DNA from: JAICYJ01 sp035695105
GTDB lineage: Bacteria; Actinomycetota; Thermoleophilia; Gaiellales; JAICJC01
Length of the DNA stretch: 64,000 nucleotides
NCBI GenBank assembly: GCA_035695105.1
Contig: DASSEV010000043.1
Span: 77,121-141,120, forward strand
Direction: 5' to 3'
Shown: piece after piece, positions 8,000 to 16,629 of the stretch
Layout of the letters: each line of letters begins with the position of its first letter
Position numbering within the stretch: the first letter of the stretch is position 1
Program-made: the position numbers and the translations under genes
Notes under the pieces: generated by a model
Told to the model about the DNA's origin: nothing
The model's database searches: none
What the model saw: only the letters and a program-made list of their open reading frames with translations

Positions 8000-9172
8000 A
8001 TGAGACGTCCCACGCGCCTGAAGCTCGCTCTGCTCACTGTCCTGGCCGCCGGCACGATGATGCTGGCCGGCGCACCCGCCGGCAACGCGGCGATCTCGTC
8101 CGACTCGGGTGTGCATACCTGGCTGTTCGACGGCGCAAACACCGTCGTCACCACCAGCGCGGAGGCCGTCACGGTGGCCCAGCGGAATGACGTGATCGTG
8201 GGCGTCCCACGGTACGGGCAGTTCCTCTCCGCGATGAAGAGCGCCCACCCGGGCATCATCATCGCCCAGTACCACAAGGGCACGACCGTCAAGGCGGACT
8301 ATCCCTGGGTCGCCGCCAACCACCCCGACTGGCTGCTTCGCGGGTCGAACGGCCAGGTGCTGAAGAGCAGCTGGGGCGGCTACCTGATCAACCCGCAGCT
8401 CACCGCCGTCCGCCAGTGGGAGGCGAGCTATGCGCAGCAGCAGCAGGCCGCCGGCTGGACGGGCGTCTACATGGACTCGATGGGGAGCATGGCCTTCTAC
8501 GGCTTCCCGTCGACGCCGATCAACCCGCAGACGAACAAGCCGTTCACGATGACCGAGTGGTTGAACGCGACCACCGGCCTGGCGCAGGCGGTCGACGCGG
8601 CGGTCACGATCCCGGTGATCGACAACGGGCTGAACAACGGCACCCGCTACTTCGCGAACATGAGCCCGCTCGGCGCCGTCGGGCAGGGCGGGCTGTTCGA
8701 GGAGTGCTTCCGTGACGCCACCGACGGCGTCAACGCCTGGCCGTCGCTGACCGACTGGGAGAACCAGATCAAGGCGATCCAGGACATGCAGTCCAAGGGC
8801 AAGATCGCGCTCTGCCTGACCAAGCTCTGGGTGTCGGCCACCACCGCGCAGCGGTCGCAGTGGCTGCGGTTCGCGCTGGGCTCCTACCTGCTGGCGAAGG
8901 GGTCGAGCGCGGACTTCATGTTCATGGGGTCGCAGACCCAGAGCGCCCTCTCGACGGTGAACACGGGCTTCCCCGCCCTGGGCACGCCGACGTCCGCCCT
9001 CAAGCAGTCGGGCTCGCTGTGGGTCCGCTACTTCCAGTACGGCGCGGTCGTGGTGAACCCGACCGGGTCGGCGGCCAGCACATCCCTGGGCGCGAGCTAC
9101 ACCGACAGCGGCGGGCGTGCGGTCACGTCGGCGACGCTAGGCGGCCACACGGGGGCGATCTTCACGAGGTAG
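8000..9172 (+). CDS. Secreted putative glycoside hydrolase, paralog 1 (GHL15-like TIM barrel)
   Basis: 390 residues with a signal peptide (about 1-31, cleavage after G-N-A-A). The core has the barrel-type motif W-T-G-V-Y-M-D-S-M-G around Asp159, P-V-I-D-N-G-L-N-N-G-T-R-Y-F, and a C-terminal beta domain resembling those attached to alpha-amylase-like barrels. AGGAGGT at 7984-7990 supports the ATG. It resembles the genes at 10825 and 13178 but is the most divergent: it lacks the H-L-W-A-P block and instead has H-T-W-L-F-D-G. Polysaccharide substrate is unknown. Its end overlaps the convergent flippase by 11 nt. Confidence 0.7.
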   Translation: MRRPTRLKLALLTVLAAGTMMLAGAPAGNAAISSDSGVHTWLFDGANTVVTTSAEAVTVAQRNDVIVGVPRYGQFLSAMKSAHPGIIIAQYHKGTTVKADYPWVAANHPDWLLRGSNGQVLKSSWGGYLINPQLTAVRQWEASYAQQQQAAGWTGVYMDSMGSMAFYGFPSTPINPQTNKPFTMTEWLNATTGLAQAVDAAVTIPVIDNGLNNGTRYFANMSPLGAVGQGGLFEECFRDATDGVNAWPSLTDWENQIKAIQDMQSKGKIALCLTKLWVSATTAQRSQWLRFALGSYLLAKGSSADFMFMGSQTQSALSTVNTGFPALGTPTSALKQSGSLWVRYFQYGAVVVNPTGSAASTSLGASYTDSGGRAVTSATLGGHTGAIFTR

Positions 9173-10679
9173 CCCGCGAGCTGCGCGCGAGCCGCGCGAG
9201 CGGCCCGGGCAGGAAGCCGTCCTCGTCGTCGAACGCCGACGTCATCACGAGGGCGGCCGCATAGGCGAGGGTCGCGCCGGCCGCGCCGCCGAGGATGGCG
9301 AGCGCGGCCGGCGCACCGTCGAGGGCCACCCGGAGCAGGCCCGCCACCACGACGAACACCGCCAGGGCGACGCTGACCGGCTGCGCCCAGCGGCCGAACG
9401 GCTGCATGTGCAGCACGTCCCACACCTGCCATAGCCGGTACACGTTCCAGGCCACGATCGAGATGCCCCATGCCAGGCCGGCGCCGACCATGCCGTAGGG
9501 CGGGATCAGGGCGAGGTTGAGGACGACGTTCAGGATGAGCGCGGCCACGCTGTTCTTGAGCACGAGGTCGGAGCGCCCGATCATCGTCACCACGTGCCCG
9601 CAGGGTCCGGTCGCGGCGTTGACCGTCTGGCCGATCGCGAGCAGCGCCATCGGCCATGCGCCGCGGCTGTACGAGGGGGCGTAGAGCAGCGTCACGATCG
9701 GCGTTGCGAACAGCGCGAGGAACAGGAGCGGCGGGCAGCCCGCGATCGTCGACCACTTGGTCGCGAAGCCGTACATCCGCGCCAGGCCGGCACGGTCGGA
9801 GAGCGCGTACATCCGCCCGATCTGCGGCTGGAATGCGATGCCGATCGGCAGGATGAACATCATCCCGAACAGCACCGTGCGGGTCGCGATCGAGTAGACG
9901 GCGACGTCCGCCGGCGGGCGCCACAGCCCGAGCAGCAGCGTGTCCGCCCACAGCAGCCCGACGCCGGCCAGCGATGCACCCCACTGGTTGGCGCTGAAGC
10001 GGATCAGGTCGCGCGAGTCGACGGCACGTGCCTGCCTGTAGCTGCCGGTGACGCCGCGCGCAGCCAGTGCCGCGGCCGCCAGCGTGATGTAGGAGGCGAT
10101 GGTGAAGGCCACGGCCGTCCCGTTCAATCCGGTGCCGAGGGCGAGCGCCCCGGCGACCAGCACCACGCGGACGACCCCGTCGGTGATCTGATCGACCACG
10201 ACATACGCCCGCATGCGCCCGGTGCCGCGGGTCGCGCCGATGAACACCATCTGCAGCACCACTGCCGGCAGAGACAGCACCATCACCCGCAGCACGAAGG
10301 CAAGGTCGTGCGCCCCGAACACGGTGGCCAGCCGGGGAGCCAGGCCGAACACGATGGCGGCGATGACGACCGACGCACCCCCGGCCAGCAGCGCCGCCAG
10401 CGCGACCGCGCCGCGCGCATGTGCGAACTCGCCGCGGGCCCGGTGGACGGCCACGTAGCGCACAGCCGTCACGTCCAGCCCCAGCACTGCCAGAACGGAC
10501 AACAGCCGCACGGCTGCGAAGCCCTCGAAGAAGATGCCTGCGGCGCGCTGGTCGAGCCACCGGCCGATCATCAGCACCAGAGCGAACTGCAGGGCGTTCG
10601 CGGCGGCAAGCCCGACGAAGTTGAAGGCCGATCGCTGGACGAGCGCGGTGGTCTCCGGCTTGGCTGCGTCCGCGCTCAC
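9162..10679 (-). CDS. Polysaccharide flippase (Wzx/MurJ-like, MOP superfamily)
   Basis: 505 residues with about 12-14 hydrophobic helices. It opens with R-S-A-F-N-F-V-G-L-A-A-A-N, contains R-F-S-A-N-Q-W-G-A-S and L-L-Y-A-P-S-Y, and ends in a short charged tail, typical of O-antigen or exopolysaccharide lipid-linked repeat-unit flippases. The start is GTG. It lies alone on the minus strand between two secreted glycoside hydrolase paralogs, suggesting an envelope or exopolysaccharide locus. No polymerase or other glycosyltransferase is adjacent. Confidence 0.82.
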   Translation of the reverse strand: MSADAAKPETTALVQRSAFNFVGLAAANALQFALVLMIGRWLDQRAAGIFFEGFAAVRLLSVLAVLGLDVTAVRYVAVHRARGEFAHARGAVALAALLAGGASVVIAAIVFGLAPRLATVFGAHDLAFVLRVMVLSLPAVVLQMVFIGATRGTGRMRAYVVVDQITDGVVRVVLVAGALALGTGLNGTAVAFTIASYITLAAAALAARGVTGSYRQARAVDSRDLIRFSANQWGASLAGVGLLWADTLLLGLWRPPADVAVYSIATRTVLFGMMFILPIGIAFQPQIGRMYALSDRAGLARMYGFATKWSTIAGCPPLLFLALFATPIVTLLYAPSYSRGAWPMALLAIGQTVNAATGPCGHVVTMIGRSDLVLKNSVAALILNVVLNLALIPPYGMVGAGLAWGISIVAWNVYRLWQVWDVLHMQPFGRWAQPVSVALAVFVVVAGLLRVALDGAPAALAILGGAAGATLAYAAALVMTSAFDDEDGFLPGPLARLARSSRATS

Positions 10680-10761
10680 GGTGCTTCCAGTCTACGCGCG
10701 GCCCCGTCGCAGCGCGATGGTGAAGATCGCTTCCCGGATGTCGATAACCCCGGTCGGGTCC

Positions 10762-10816
10762 GGGGGGATCCAACGGCCCGGCGGCGGCCGGGTCCCCCTG
10801 CAAACACACCAGGGGG
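10762..10816 (+). promoter_or_regulatory. 5' leader with mutually exclusive hairpins over the Shine-Dalgarno
   Basis: CCCCCTG (10794-10800) pairs perfectly with CAGGGGG (10810-10816), which contains the only Shine-Dalgarno, 8 nt before the ATG at 10825. The same C-run (TCCCCC, 10793-10798) can pair instead with GGGGGA (10763-10768), enclosing an inner hairpin CCCGGC/GCCGGG (10777-10792). One fold hides the ribosome site, the other frees it. Confidence 0.5.
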
Positions 10817-10824
10817 TTTCACCA

Positions 10825-12027
10825 ATGAGACGCTTCATCGCCGCCGCCGCCGCGGCATGCGCGCTTGCCGCGGCCGTTCCCGCCGCGTCCGCGAGCACCT
10901 ACACCGCGACGTCGGCGAAGTTCGCAGACACCACCGCCGGCATCCACCTGTGGGCGCCGATCCACGAGCCAGGCGGGAGGTTCGCCAGCCAGAGCGATGC
11001 CGTCGCCGCGGCCCGCCGCTTCGACCTGATGACGATCCGCATCGGCCAGCTCGGCACCTACACGGCCGCGATGCGCGCGGCCAATCCGAACCTGCGGATC
11101 TACGTCTACATCAACGGCACGTACCTCTACAAGGCGAACCTCGGGCAGGTCTCGCCGTCGATCCTCGCCCACACCTCGAGCGGGGCGCTGGTCCAGTCCA
11201 ACACCTTCGGCAACTACCTCGGCACGCCGTCGAACGCCGCCTGGATCGCCTACAAGCAGAAGGAGTGCCAGAGCGCGATCGCCGAGACGGGGGCGGACGG
11301 CTGCTACATGGACATGCTGGGCAGCGCGCCGACGATGGCTGGATACAACACCGGGGTGCCGATCAACCCGGCGACCGGCAAGGCCTGGACGAAGGCCGAG
11401 TGGCTGCGGGCGACGGCCGCGCTGGCAGGCAGGGTGTCGGCGTACGTCGCCAGGCCGGTGCTCGGCAACGGCTTTGGCAACGGCCCCCGCTACTTCGACC
11501 GTACCGCCCCCTCGAAGGTGCTGCTGACGGGTGCCGTCGGATCCACCGCGGAGGCGTGGCTGAAGGCTCCCGCCGCTTCCGCCACCTCGTATGAGAGCGA
11601 GGCGCAGTGGACGCAGGAGGTCGACCTGCTCGCCGACGACAACACCGCGGGCGGCGTGGCGCTGACCATGACGAAGACCTGGGGCGGCGGCACGGCGGCG
11701 CAGAAGGAGGCCTACCGGCTGTACGCGCTCGCGAGCTTCCTGCTCGGCAACAGCGGGCACTCCTACTTCTACTTCTCGGCCGACAGGCCGGACAAGGCGA
11801 CGACCGACTCGCCGCTCTACCACCTGCCGCTCGGGTCGCCGACCGGCGCATACACGCACAGCGGCGGCGTCTATCAGCGCTCGTTCGGCAACGGCCGGGT
11901 GCTGGTCAACCCATCGACCGCCACCGTCAGGCTGGCGCTCGGCGCCACCTACCGCACGCCCTCCGGGAGCTCCGTCACGTCGGTGACGCTGCCGCCGCAT
12001 GCGGCGCAGATCCTGACGCTCGGCTGA
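10825..12027 (+). CDS. Secreted putative glycoside hydrolase, paralog 2 (GHL15-like)
   Basis: 400 residues with an Ala-rich signal peptide (1-23, A-S-A-S). Motifs in order: G-I-H-L-W-A-P-I-H, N-P-N-L-R-I-Y-V-Y-I-N-G-T, D-G-C-Y-M-D-M-L-G (Asp163), P-V-L-G-N-G-F-G-N-G-P-R-Y-F, and S-F-L-L-G-N-S-G-H-S-Y-F-Y-F. Paralog 3 shares nearly all of these blocks. The start at 10825 is chosen because the signal peptide begins there and AGGGGG lies at 10811-10816; a longer in-frame extension upstream lacks any leader-like sequence. A secreted carbohydrate-active enzyme is likely; catalytic residues are inferred only from the conserved Asp. Confidence 0.72.
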   Translation: MRRFIAAAAAACALAAAVPAASASTYTATSAKFADTTAGIHLWAPIHEPGGRFASQSDAVAAARRFDLMTIRIGQLGTYTAAMRAANPNLRIYVYINGTYLYKANLGQVSPSILAHTSSGALVQSNTFGNYLGTPSNAAWIAYKQKECQSAIAETGADGCYMDMLGSAPTMAGYNTGVPINPATGKAWTKAEWLRATAALAGRVSAYVARPVLGNGFGNGPRYFDRTAPSKVLLTGAVGSTAEAWLKAPAASATSYESEAQWTQEVDLLADDNTAGGVALTMTKTWGGGTAAQKEAYRLYALASFLLGNSGHSYFYFSADRPDKATTDSPLYHLPLGSPTGAYTHSGGVYQRSFGNGRVLVNPSTATVRLALGATYRTPSGSSVTSVTLPPHAAQILTLG

Positions 12028-12033
12028 GGCCGG

Positions 12034-13038
12034 CTACCGGGAGGTCTCGCCGCCGTCCCCGTCCGGGGCGGCGGCGAGCTGCCGGTCGAGCGCCTCGTCG
12101 AGGCGGCCCGTCAGCTCGTCGCAGTGCCGGCGGATGACGGGGTCGATGTCGAGCGGGCGCCGCTCCGGGGCGGCGCGGCGCTCGATGTGCACCGAGAGCG
12201 ACGGGTCGAACGGGAAGTCGAGGAACCCGCACAGCGCCCGCATGTTGGCATCCGGGTCGGCGAGGAACCGGTCGTACGAGGCGAGCGCGACGTCGGCGCG
12301 CCGGTCGAGGCCCTGCTCGAAGTAGAGGGAGTTGCGCACGTACCAGAACAGCGCGGCGGCCGACTCGGGCGTCATCGCGGCGTAGTCGAAGCTCTCGATC
12401 AGGGCGAGGTTCTCCGCCGAGAGGCCTCGCGCCTGCCAGCGGTCGAGCCCGCGCCCGGCGGCGATCTCGCCCAGCACGTTCAGGTTGTTCGTGCCGAACT
12501 TGGCCAGCGCCGAGCGTACCCGCCCGTCCACGTTCCGGTACGCCCACACCGCCCGGCCGTGGCTTGGGGTGCCGAGCGTGTCGAGGATCTCGGCCACCCG
12601 GTGGGAATCGCAGAGCGGCTTGAAGAGCACGTAGCGGTGCCCCGAACGCATCACAAGGTCGCGGATGACGGGATCCGGCCGCAGCTGGAACCGCTCGAAG
12701 GCATCGCCGTCGTTCTCGTTTCGCACCTCGAACTCCGGCGAGCGCTCCAGCCCGCGGACGAGCATGTTCGTCCCCGACCGCTGCACGCCGACCAGGTAGA
12801 CGGGGATCGCGTTGGGGGCGACGTGATGGGCACCGCGCCAGCGCCGCTTGCGCATCGCGAGCGGGATCCGCTCGAGCGGGTTCAGCTGATCCTCCTCGAT
12901 CAGCCTGCGGAACCCGTGCCTGCGCCCCCACTCCCAGTGGCGCCGGAGCCGCATCGCGATCCAGCGCGCCCGGGACTCGCGTCCGCTCTCCGTCTGCACG
13001 GCGGAAGTCTTGCAGACGGCCGGGACGGCCGATTCCAC
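12034..13038 (-). CDS. Sulfotransferase family protein
   Basis: 334 residues. The PAPS 5'-phosphosulfate loop is V-Y-L-V-G-V-Q-R-S-G-T-N-M-L (about 80-93), and a later R-x7-S-Y-D-R-F-L-type 3'-phosphate region and D-F-P-F-D-P stretch fit the sulfotransferase fold. No membrane segment is evident. The GTG start at 13038 has no clear ribosome site; in-frame starts about 28 codons in (M-R-L-R-R-H-W) are possible. Placed between two glycoside hydrolase paralogs and near a flippase, it could sulfate an exported polysaccharide or glycolipid, but the substrate is inferred only from context. Confidence 0.78.
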   Translation of the reverse strand: MESAVPAVCKTSAVQTESGRESRARWIAMRLRRHWEWGRRHGFRRLIEEDQLNPLERIPLAMRKRRWRGAHHVAPNAIPVYLVGVQRSGTNMLVRGLERSPEFEVRNENDGDAFERFQLRPDPVIRDLVMRSGHRYVLFKPLCDSHRVAEILDTLGTPSHGRAVWAYRNVDGRVRSALAKFGTNNLNVLGEIAAGRGLDRWQARGLSAENLALIESFDYAAMTPESAAALFWYVRNSLYFEQGLDRRADVALASYDRFLADPDANMRALCGFLDFPFDPSLSVHIERRAAPERRPLDIDPVIRRHCDELTGRLDEALDRQLAAAPDGDGGETSR

Positions 13039-13108
13039 AGCACGCTGTAAATAATCAGTAAGTCACGCGTCCGGCATATCACGCAGGTGAGCAGGCCGGC
13101 CGATACAG

Positions 13109-13124
13109 CCCCTGGGTCTAGGGG
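13109..13124 (+). promoter_or_regulatory. Small hairpin in the 139-bp gap between sulfotransferase and paralog 3
   Basis: CCCCT, loop GGGTCT, AGGGG. It sits 54 nt before the GTG at 13178. Nothing else in 13039-13177 is recognisable beyond AT-richer sequence near 13049-13060. Confidence 0.3.
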
Positions 13125-13177
13125 TGCGCGCGCCACACGGAGCGGCACCCGAACACATGCAGAACACGGGGGGAAAC

Positions 13178-14386
13178 GTGAAACGGCTAATGGCGGTGGC
13201 CGCGGCCACGGTCGCGACGATGGTGGCGGTTGCGACTGCGCACGGTACGGGCTCGGTGCAGACGGCGGCAAGCGCCGGCTTCGTGAGCAGCTCGAACGGC
13301 ATCCATCTGTGGGCGCCGATGCACACGGCTCCGCAGACATTCCAGAGCGAGTCCGCGGCGGTGGACGCCGCGCAGCGGTTCGATCTGATCACGTTCAATC
13401 CCCGTCAGCTGGGCGGGTACGCGGCCGCGATGAAGGCGGCGAACCCGAACCTGAAGCTGTTCGTGTACCTGAACGGCACGTTCCTGTACAAGCGGCTGTA
13501 CGGCACTGTGCCGAACTCGATCCTCGCCCACGGCGCCAACGGTCAGCTGCTCCAGTCGCACGGCTATGGCAACTACCTCGGCGACGTCGGCAACCCCGCG
13601 TGGAAGAGCTACGTCGAACAGGGCTGCGCGAAGCTGCTGGCCGGCACCGACTACGACGGCTGCTACCTCGACATGCTGGGCACCGGGCCGCTGTGGCCCG
13701 GCTACCTCACCGGCCTGCCGGTCAATCCGGCGACCGGCCAGGTGTGGACGCGGCTGGACTGGCTGCAGGCGACGAGCGGCATCGCGTCCGCCGTGGCGGC
13801 GTACACCGGCAAGCCGGTGCTCGGCAACGGCATCGGCAACGGCCCGCGGTACTTCTCGCCGGGCGCACCGAGCAAGATCCTGCTCGACGGGGCGACCGGT
13901 GCCAGCGCCGAGACGTGGACGCGCCAGGCCGGCGCTCCGCTCAGCTACCACGAGCCGATCCAGGCGTGGCAGCAGGAGGTCAACATGCTGAGCGACGCGA
14001 GCAGCACCGGCGGGCTCGCGCTGACGATCACGAAGGCGTGGTCTGCGGGCACCGCCGCGGAGAAGGAGAGCGCGCGGCTGTACGCGCTGGCCACGTTCCT
14101 GCTCGGCAACGACGGCGACTCGTACTTCTACTTCACGGCCAACAAGACCGACCCGGCGACGCTCGACGATCCGCTGTATCACCTGCAGATCGGCAGCCCT
14201 GTCGGCGGCTACGTCGTCCAGAACGGCGCCTACGTCCGCACCTTCACCAACGGCAAGGTCGTGGTCAACCCGACCGCGTCGGTGGTGTCGGTCGACCTGG
14301 GTGGCTCGTACCGGCGCCCCGACGGGTCGTACGCGCTCGGCGCCACGCTGAGCCCCTACTCGGCTCAGATCTTCACGACCGCCTGA
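13178..14386 (+). CDS. Secreted putative glycoside hydrolase, paralog 3 (GHL15-like)
   Basis: 402 residues, closely similar to paralog 2 through G-I-H-L-W-A-P-M-H, N-P-N-L-K-L-F-V-Y-L-N-G-T, D-G-C-Y-L-D-M-L-G (Asp165), P-V-L-G-N-G-I-G-N-G-P-R-Y-F and T-F-L-L-G-N-D-G-D-S-Y-F-Y-F. The GTG at 13178 follows a G-rich Shine-Dalgarno (GGGGGG) and directly begins a signal peptide; ATG 13157 and GTG 13124 are in frame but would put extra residues before the signal. It ends at a strong terminator hairpin. Paralogs 2 and 3 look like a recent duplication compared with paralog 1. Confidence 0.72.
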   Translation: MKRLMAVAAATVATMVAVATAHGTGSVQTAASAGFVSSSNGIHLWAPMHTAPQTFQSESAAVDAAQRFDLITFNPRQLGGYAAAMKAANPNLKLFVYLNGTFLYKRLYGTVPNSILAHGANGQLLQSHGYGNYLGDVGNPAWKSYVEQGCAKLLAGTDYDGCYLDMLGTGPLWPGYLTGLPVNPATGQVWTRLDWLQATSGIASAVAAYTGKPVLGNGIGNGPRYFSPGAPSKILLDGATGASAETWTRQAGAPLSYHEPIQAWQQEVNMLSDASSTGGLALTITKAWSAGTAAEKESARLYALATFLLGNDGDSYFYFTANKTDPATLDDPLYHLQIGSPVGGYVVQNGAYVRTFTNGKVVVNPTASVVSVDLGGSYRRPDGSYALGATLSPYSAQIFTTA

Positions 14387-14408
14387 TCACCGGTCGCGGC
14401 CCCCGCCC

Positions 14409-14440
14409 GCGGCGCCGGCGAGGCTTCTCGCCGGCGCCGC
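14409..14440 (+). terminator. Perfect 14-bp stem terminator-like hairpin
   Basis: GCGGCGCCGGCGAG (14409-14422), loop GCTT, then the exact complement (14427-14440), 23 nt after the paralog 3 stop. No U-tract follows. Confidence 0.65.
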
Positions 14441-14463
14441 GAGGTGGTACCTTCGCCGCGGGC

Positions 14464-16608
14464 ATGATCCGACCGCGAACGCTCCTCCTGCTGGTGCTCG
14501 CGGCGTCCTCGCTGGTTCCGACGGCCGCTGCTCGCGCAGGCACGTTCACGTTCTCCCCCACGGGGCTCGAGGGGGGCGGTTTCCAGAACGTCGTCGCCGC
14601 GGATCCCGCCAACACCTCCATCCTGCTGTCCGGCGGCGACGTCTCGGGTATCGAGCGCTCGACCGACGGCGGGCAGAGCTGGAGCACAGCAAACGCGGGC
14701 CTGGTCGGCCGCACGCAGCTGGAGGTGGCGGCGTTCCTGTTCTCGCCGCTCGACGCCACGCACGTGTATGCGGCGATCGGCGACGCAGGGGCCGGCGGCG
14801 GCCTGTTCGAGTCCGACGACTCGGGCGTCACCTGGACGCTGCGCTCCGCCGTGCCTCAGTTCGCCGGCGGCAACGCGAAGACGGCCGGCCTTCCGGCCGA
14901 GCACCCGCGGTCGACGGGGAACCTGCTCGCGCAGGATCCGGTCAGCGGGTCGCTCTACGCGGCCACCTTCAACCAGGGCGTGATGCGCTCCGACGACGGC
15001 GGCAGCACGTGGGTTCCGCTCGGGCTCTCCGGCGTCTACCTGCGCACGCTGCTGCTCGACCCGGCGAATCCGGACGTGCTGTACGCCGGCAGCTACGGCG
15101 CGGGCATCTACCGGACGACCGACGCCGCCGGCTCGGGCGGGTTCACGCAGCTCGCCGGCGGAGCGCCCTCCACCGTCGAGGAGCTGGCGGCGGCCGGCGG
15201 CACCATCTATGCGGCGGCCGGCACGGCCGGCGTGTTCAGCTCGGGCGACGGCGGCGACACGTGGAGCGCGCTCGGCGTCGGCCAGCTGACGGCCGGGTCG
15301 ATGTGGACCTCGATCGCCGCCTGGCGGGCGTGCGACGGGTCGGTGACGCTGTACGCCGGCGCCGACCAGTCGACGCCGAACGCGATCGTGCGGTCGGCCG
15401 ACGGCGGGGCGACGTGGTCATCGGTCACCAGCGACGCGACGCGCATCCACACCACGGTGGGCGGGCCGTCCGGGGCGCCATGGTGGCTGGCCGGCAGGGC
15501 GGCATTCATGCTCGGCGGCAAGAGCTCGACGCCCGCGGAGATCACCCTGGTGTCCGGGGCGGACGCCTGCGCGCAGCCCGACGTGCTGGTGGCGGGGCGC
15601 TCGGGGATCTGGCGATCGTCCAATGCCGGCGGCGACTGGTACCCGATGGTCGGGAACATGGGCGTCACGCTGGTGCAGACGCTGGCGCTCGACCCGGCCG
15701 CACCGTCGTCCATCGACGTGGCCGCGACCGACTGGACGTTCCTCACGTCCTCTGACGCGCTCGCCGACGTCACGTCCCCGTTGATCAAGAAGGCGGCGTC
15801 GACGGGCTTCGACGTGGCGATCGACTCGACCATCCGGCCCTCGCGGGTGTACGTCGCCACCGGGAACCGCGACAACAACACCCAGGGAAAGATCTTCTCG
15901 GCGGCCAGCCCGTCGGCGTCCGCGTCCTGGACGGACGAGCTGCTGCCGGTCGCCAAGCGGCCGCTCGCCATCGCCGTCGGCAAGACCACGGCCGGCGCGC
16001 GCGTGCTGCTGGCGGCTGTCGACGCGGGCGGCATCTACCGGAAGATGGGCACGGCCTGGACGCACATCTCCACGCCGGCGATGACGCTCAAGACGGGCGC
16101 GAAGCCGATCCAGATGCTGTGGCCGGCCGGCACCCAGCTGGTCTACCTGTACGACCACCGCAGCGGCATCTGGCGCTCCAACAACGGCGGGTCGACGTGG
16201 GTGAAGATCTGGGCGAAGAACTCACAGGGCGACCTGAAGGGATTCATCGCCACCGATGCCACGGGGTCGACCCTGTGGGTCTCGACCGGTGGAACGCTGT
16301 ACCGGATCGCCAATGCCCCGACCGGCACGGTCACCGCCGGCACGATGACGCCGGTTGCCGTGCTGACGGTGCCGGCGCCGGGCCCGGTCGCCGTTGCCCC
16401 GAATGGCACCGTGTACCTCGCGGTGCAGCCGACGGCGGGCGTGCCGGCGCAGCTGCTCGCCTCCCCGGACGGCGGTGCGACGTGGAGCGACGTCGCTGAC
16501 GACGTCTACCGGTCGACGGCGCTGCTGCCGTACCGGCTGGTCGTCGATCCGACGGGTGGGATCTGGGTGTGCCTGGCCGGAAACGGCGTGCTGCGCGGCG
16601 TGCCCTGA
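14464..16608 (+). CDS. Secreted BNR/Asp-box beta-propeller protein
   Basis: 714 residues with a signal peptide (about 1-25, A-A-A-R-A-G). Repeated Asp-box motifs S-x-D-G-G-x-T-W occur at least seven times, for example S-T-D-G-G-Q-S-W, S-D-D-G-G-S-T-W, S-A-D-G-G-A-T-W, S-N-N-G-G-S-T-W and S-P-D-G-G-A-T-W, as in sialidase-like and VPS10/photosynthesis-HCF136-like propellers. Catalytic sialidase residues are not obvious, so a binding or structural role is more likely than hydrolysis. TACCTT at 14448-14453, 10 nt before the ATG, may be a leaderless promoter. It ends the envelope region. Confidence 0.75.
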   Translation: MIRPRTLLLLVLAASSLVPTAAARAGTFTFSPTGLEGGGFQNVVAADPANTSILLSGGDVSGIERSTDGGQSWSTANAGLVGRTQLEVAAFLFSPLDATHVYAAIGDAGAGGGLFESDDSGVTWTLRSAVPQFAGGNAKTAGLPAEHPRSTGNLLAQDPVSGSLYAATFNQGVMRSDDGGSTWVPLGLSGVYLRTLLLDPANPDVLYAGSYGAGIYRTTDAAGSGGFTQLAGGAPSTVEELAAAGGTIYAAAGTAGVFSSGDGGDTWSALGVGQLTAGSMWTSIAAWRACDGSVTLYAGADQSTPNAIVRSADGGATWSSVTSDATRIHTTVGGPSGAPWWLAGRAAFMLGGKSSTPAEITLVSGADACAQPDVLVAGRSGIWRSSNAGGDWYPMVGNMGVTLVQTLALDPAAPSSIDVAATDWTFLTSSDALADVTSPLIKKAASTGFDVAIDSTIRPSRVYVATGNRDNNTQGKIFSAASPSASASWTDELLPVAKRPLAIAVGKTTAGARVLLAAVDAGGIYRKMGTAWTHISTPAMTLKTGAKPIQMLWPAGTQLVYLYDHRSGIWRSNNGGSTWVKIWAKNSQGDLKGFIATDATGSTLWVSTGGTLYRIANAPTGTVTAGTMTPVAVLTVPAPGPVAVAPNGTVYLAVQPTAGVPAQLLASPDGGATWSDVADDVYRSTALLPYRLVVDPTGGIWVCLAGNGVLRGVP

Positions 16609-16614
16609 CCCCGG

Positions 16615-16620
16615 TAGTCT
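16615..16620 (+). promoter_or_regulatory. Leaderless -10 (TAGTCT) before the acyl-CoA carboxylase beta gene
   Basis: TAGTCT ends 9 nt before the ATG at 16630. There is no Shine-Dalgarno, which fits a leaderless transcript. Confidence 0.5.
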
Positions 16621-16629
16621 GCGCCCTCC

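Noticed and set aside
14464..16608. Sialidase
   Set aside because: Asp-boxes are present, but the Arg triad and catalytic Tyr/Glu of sialidases are not evident.
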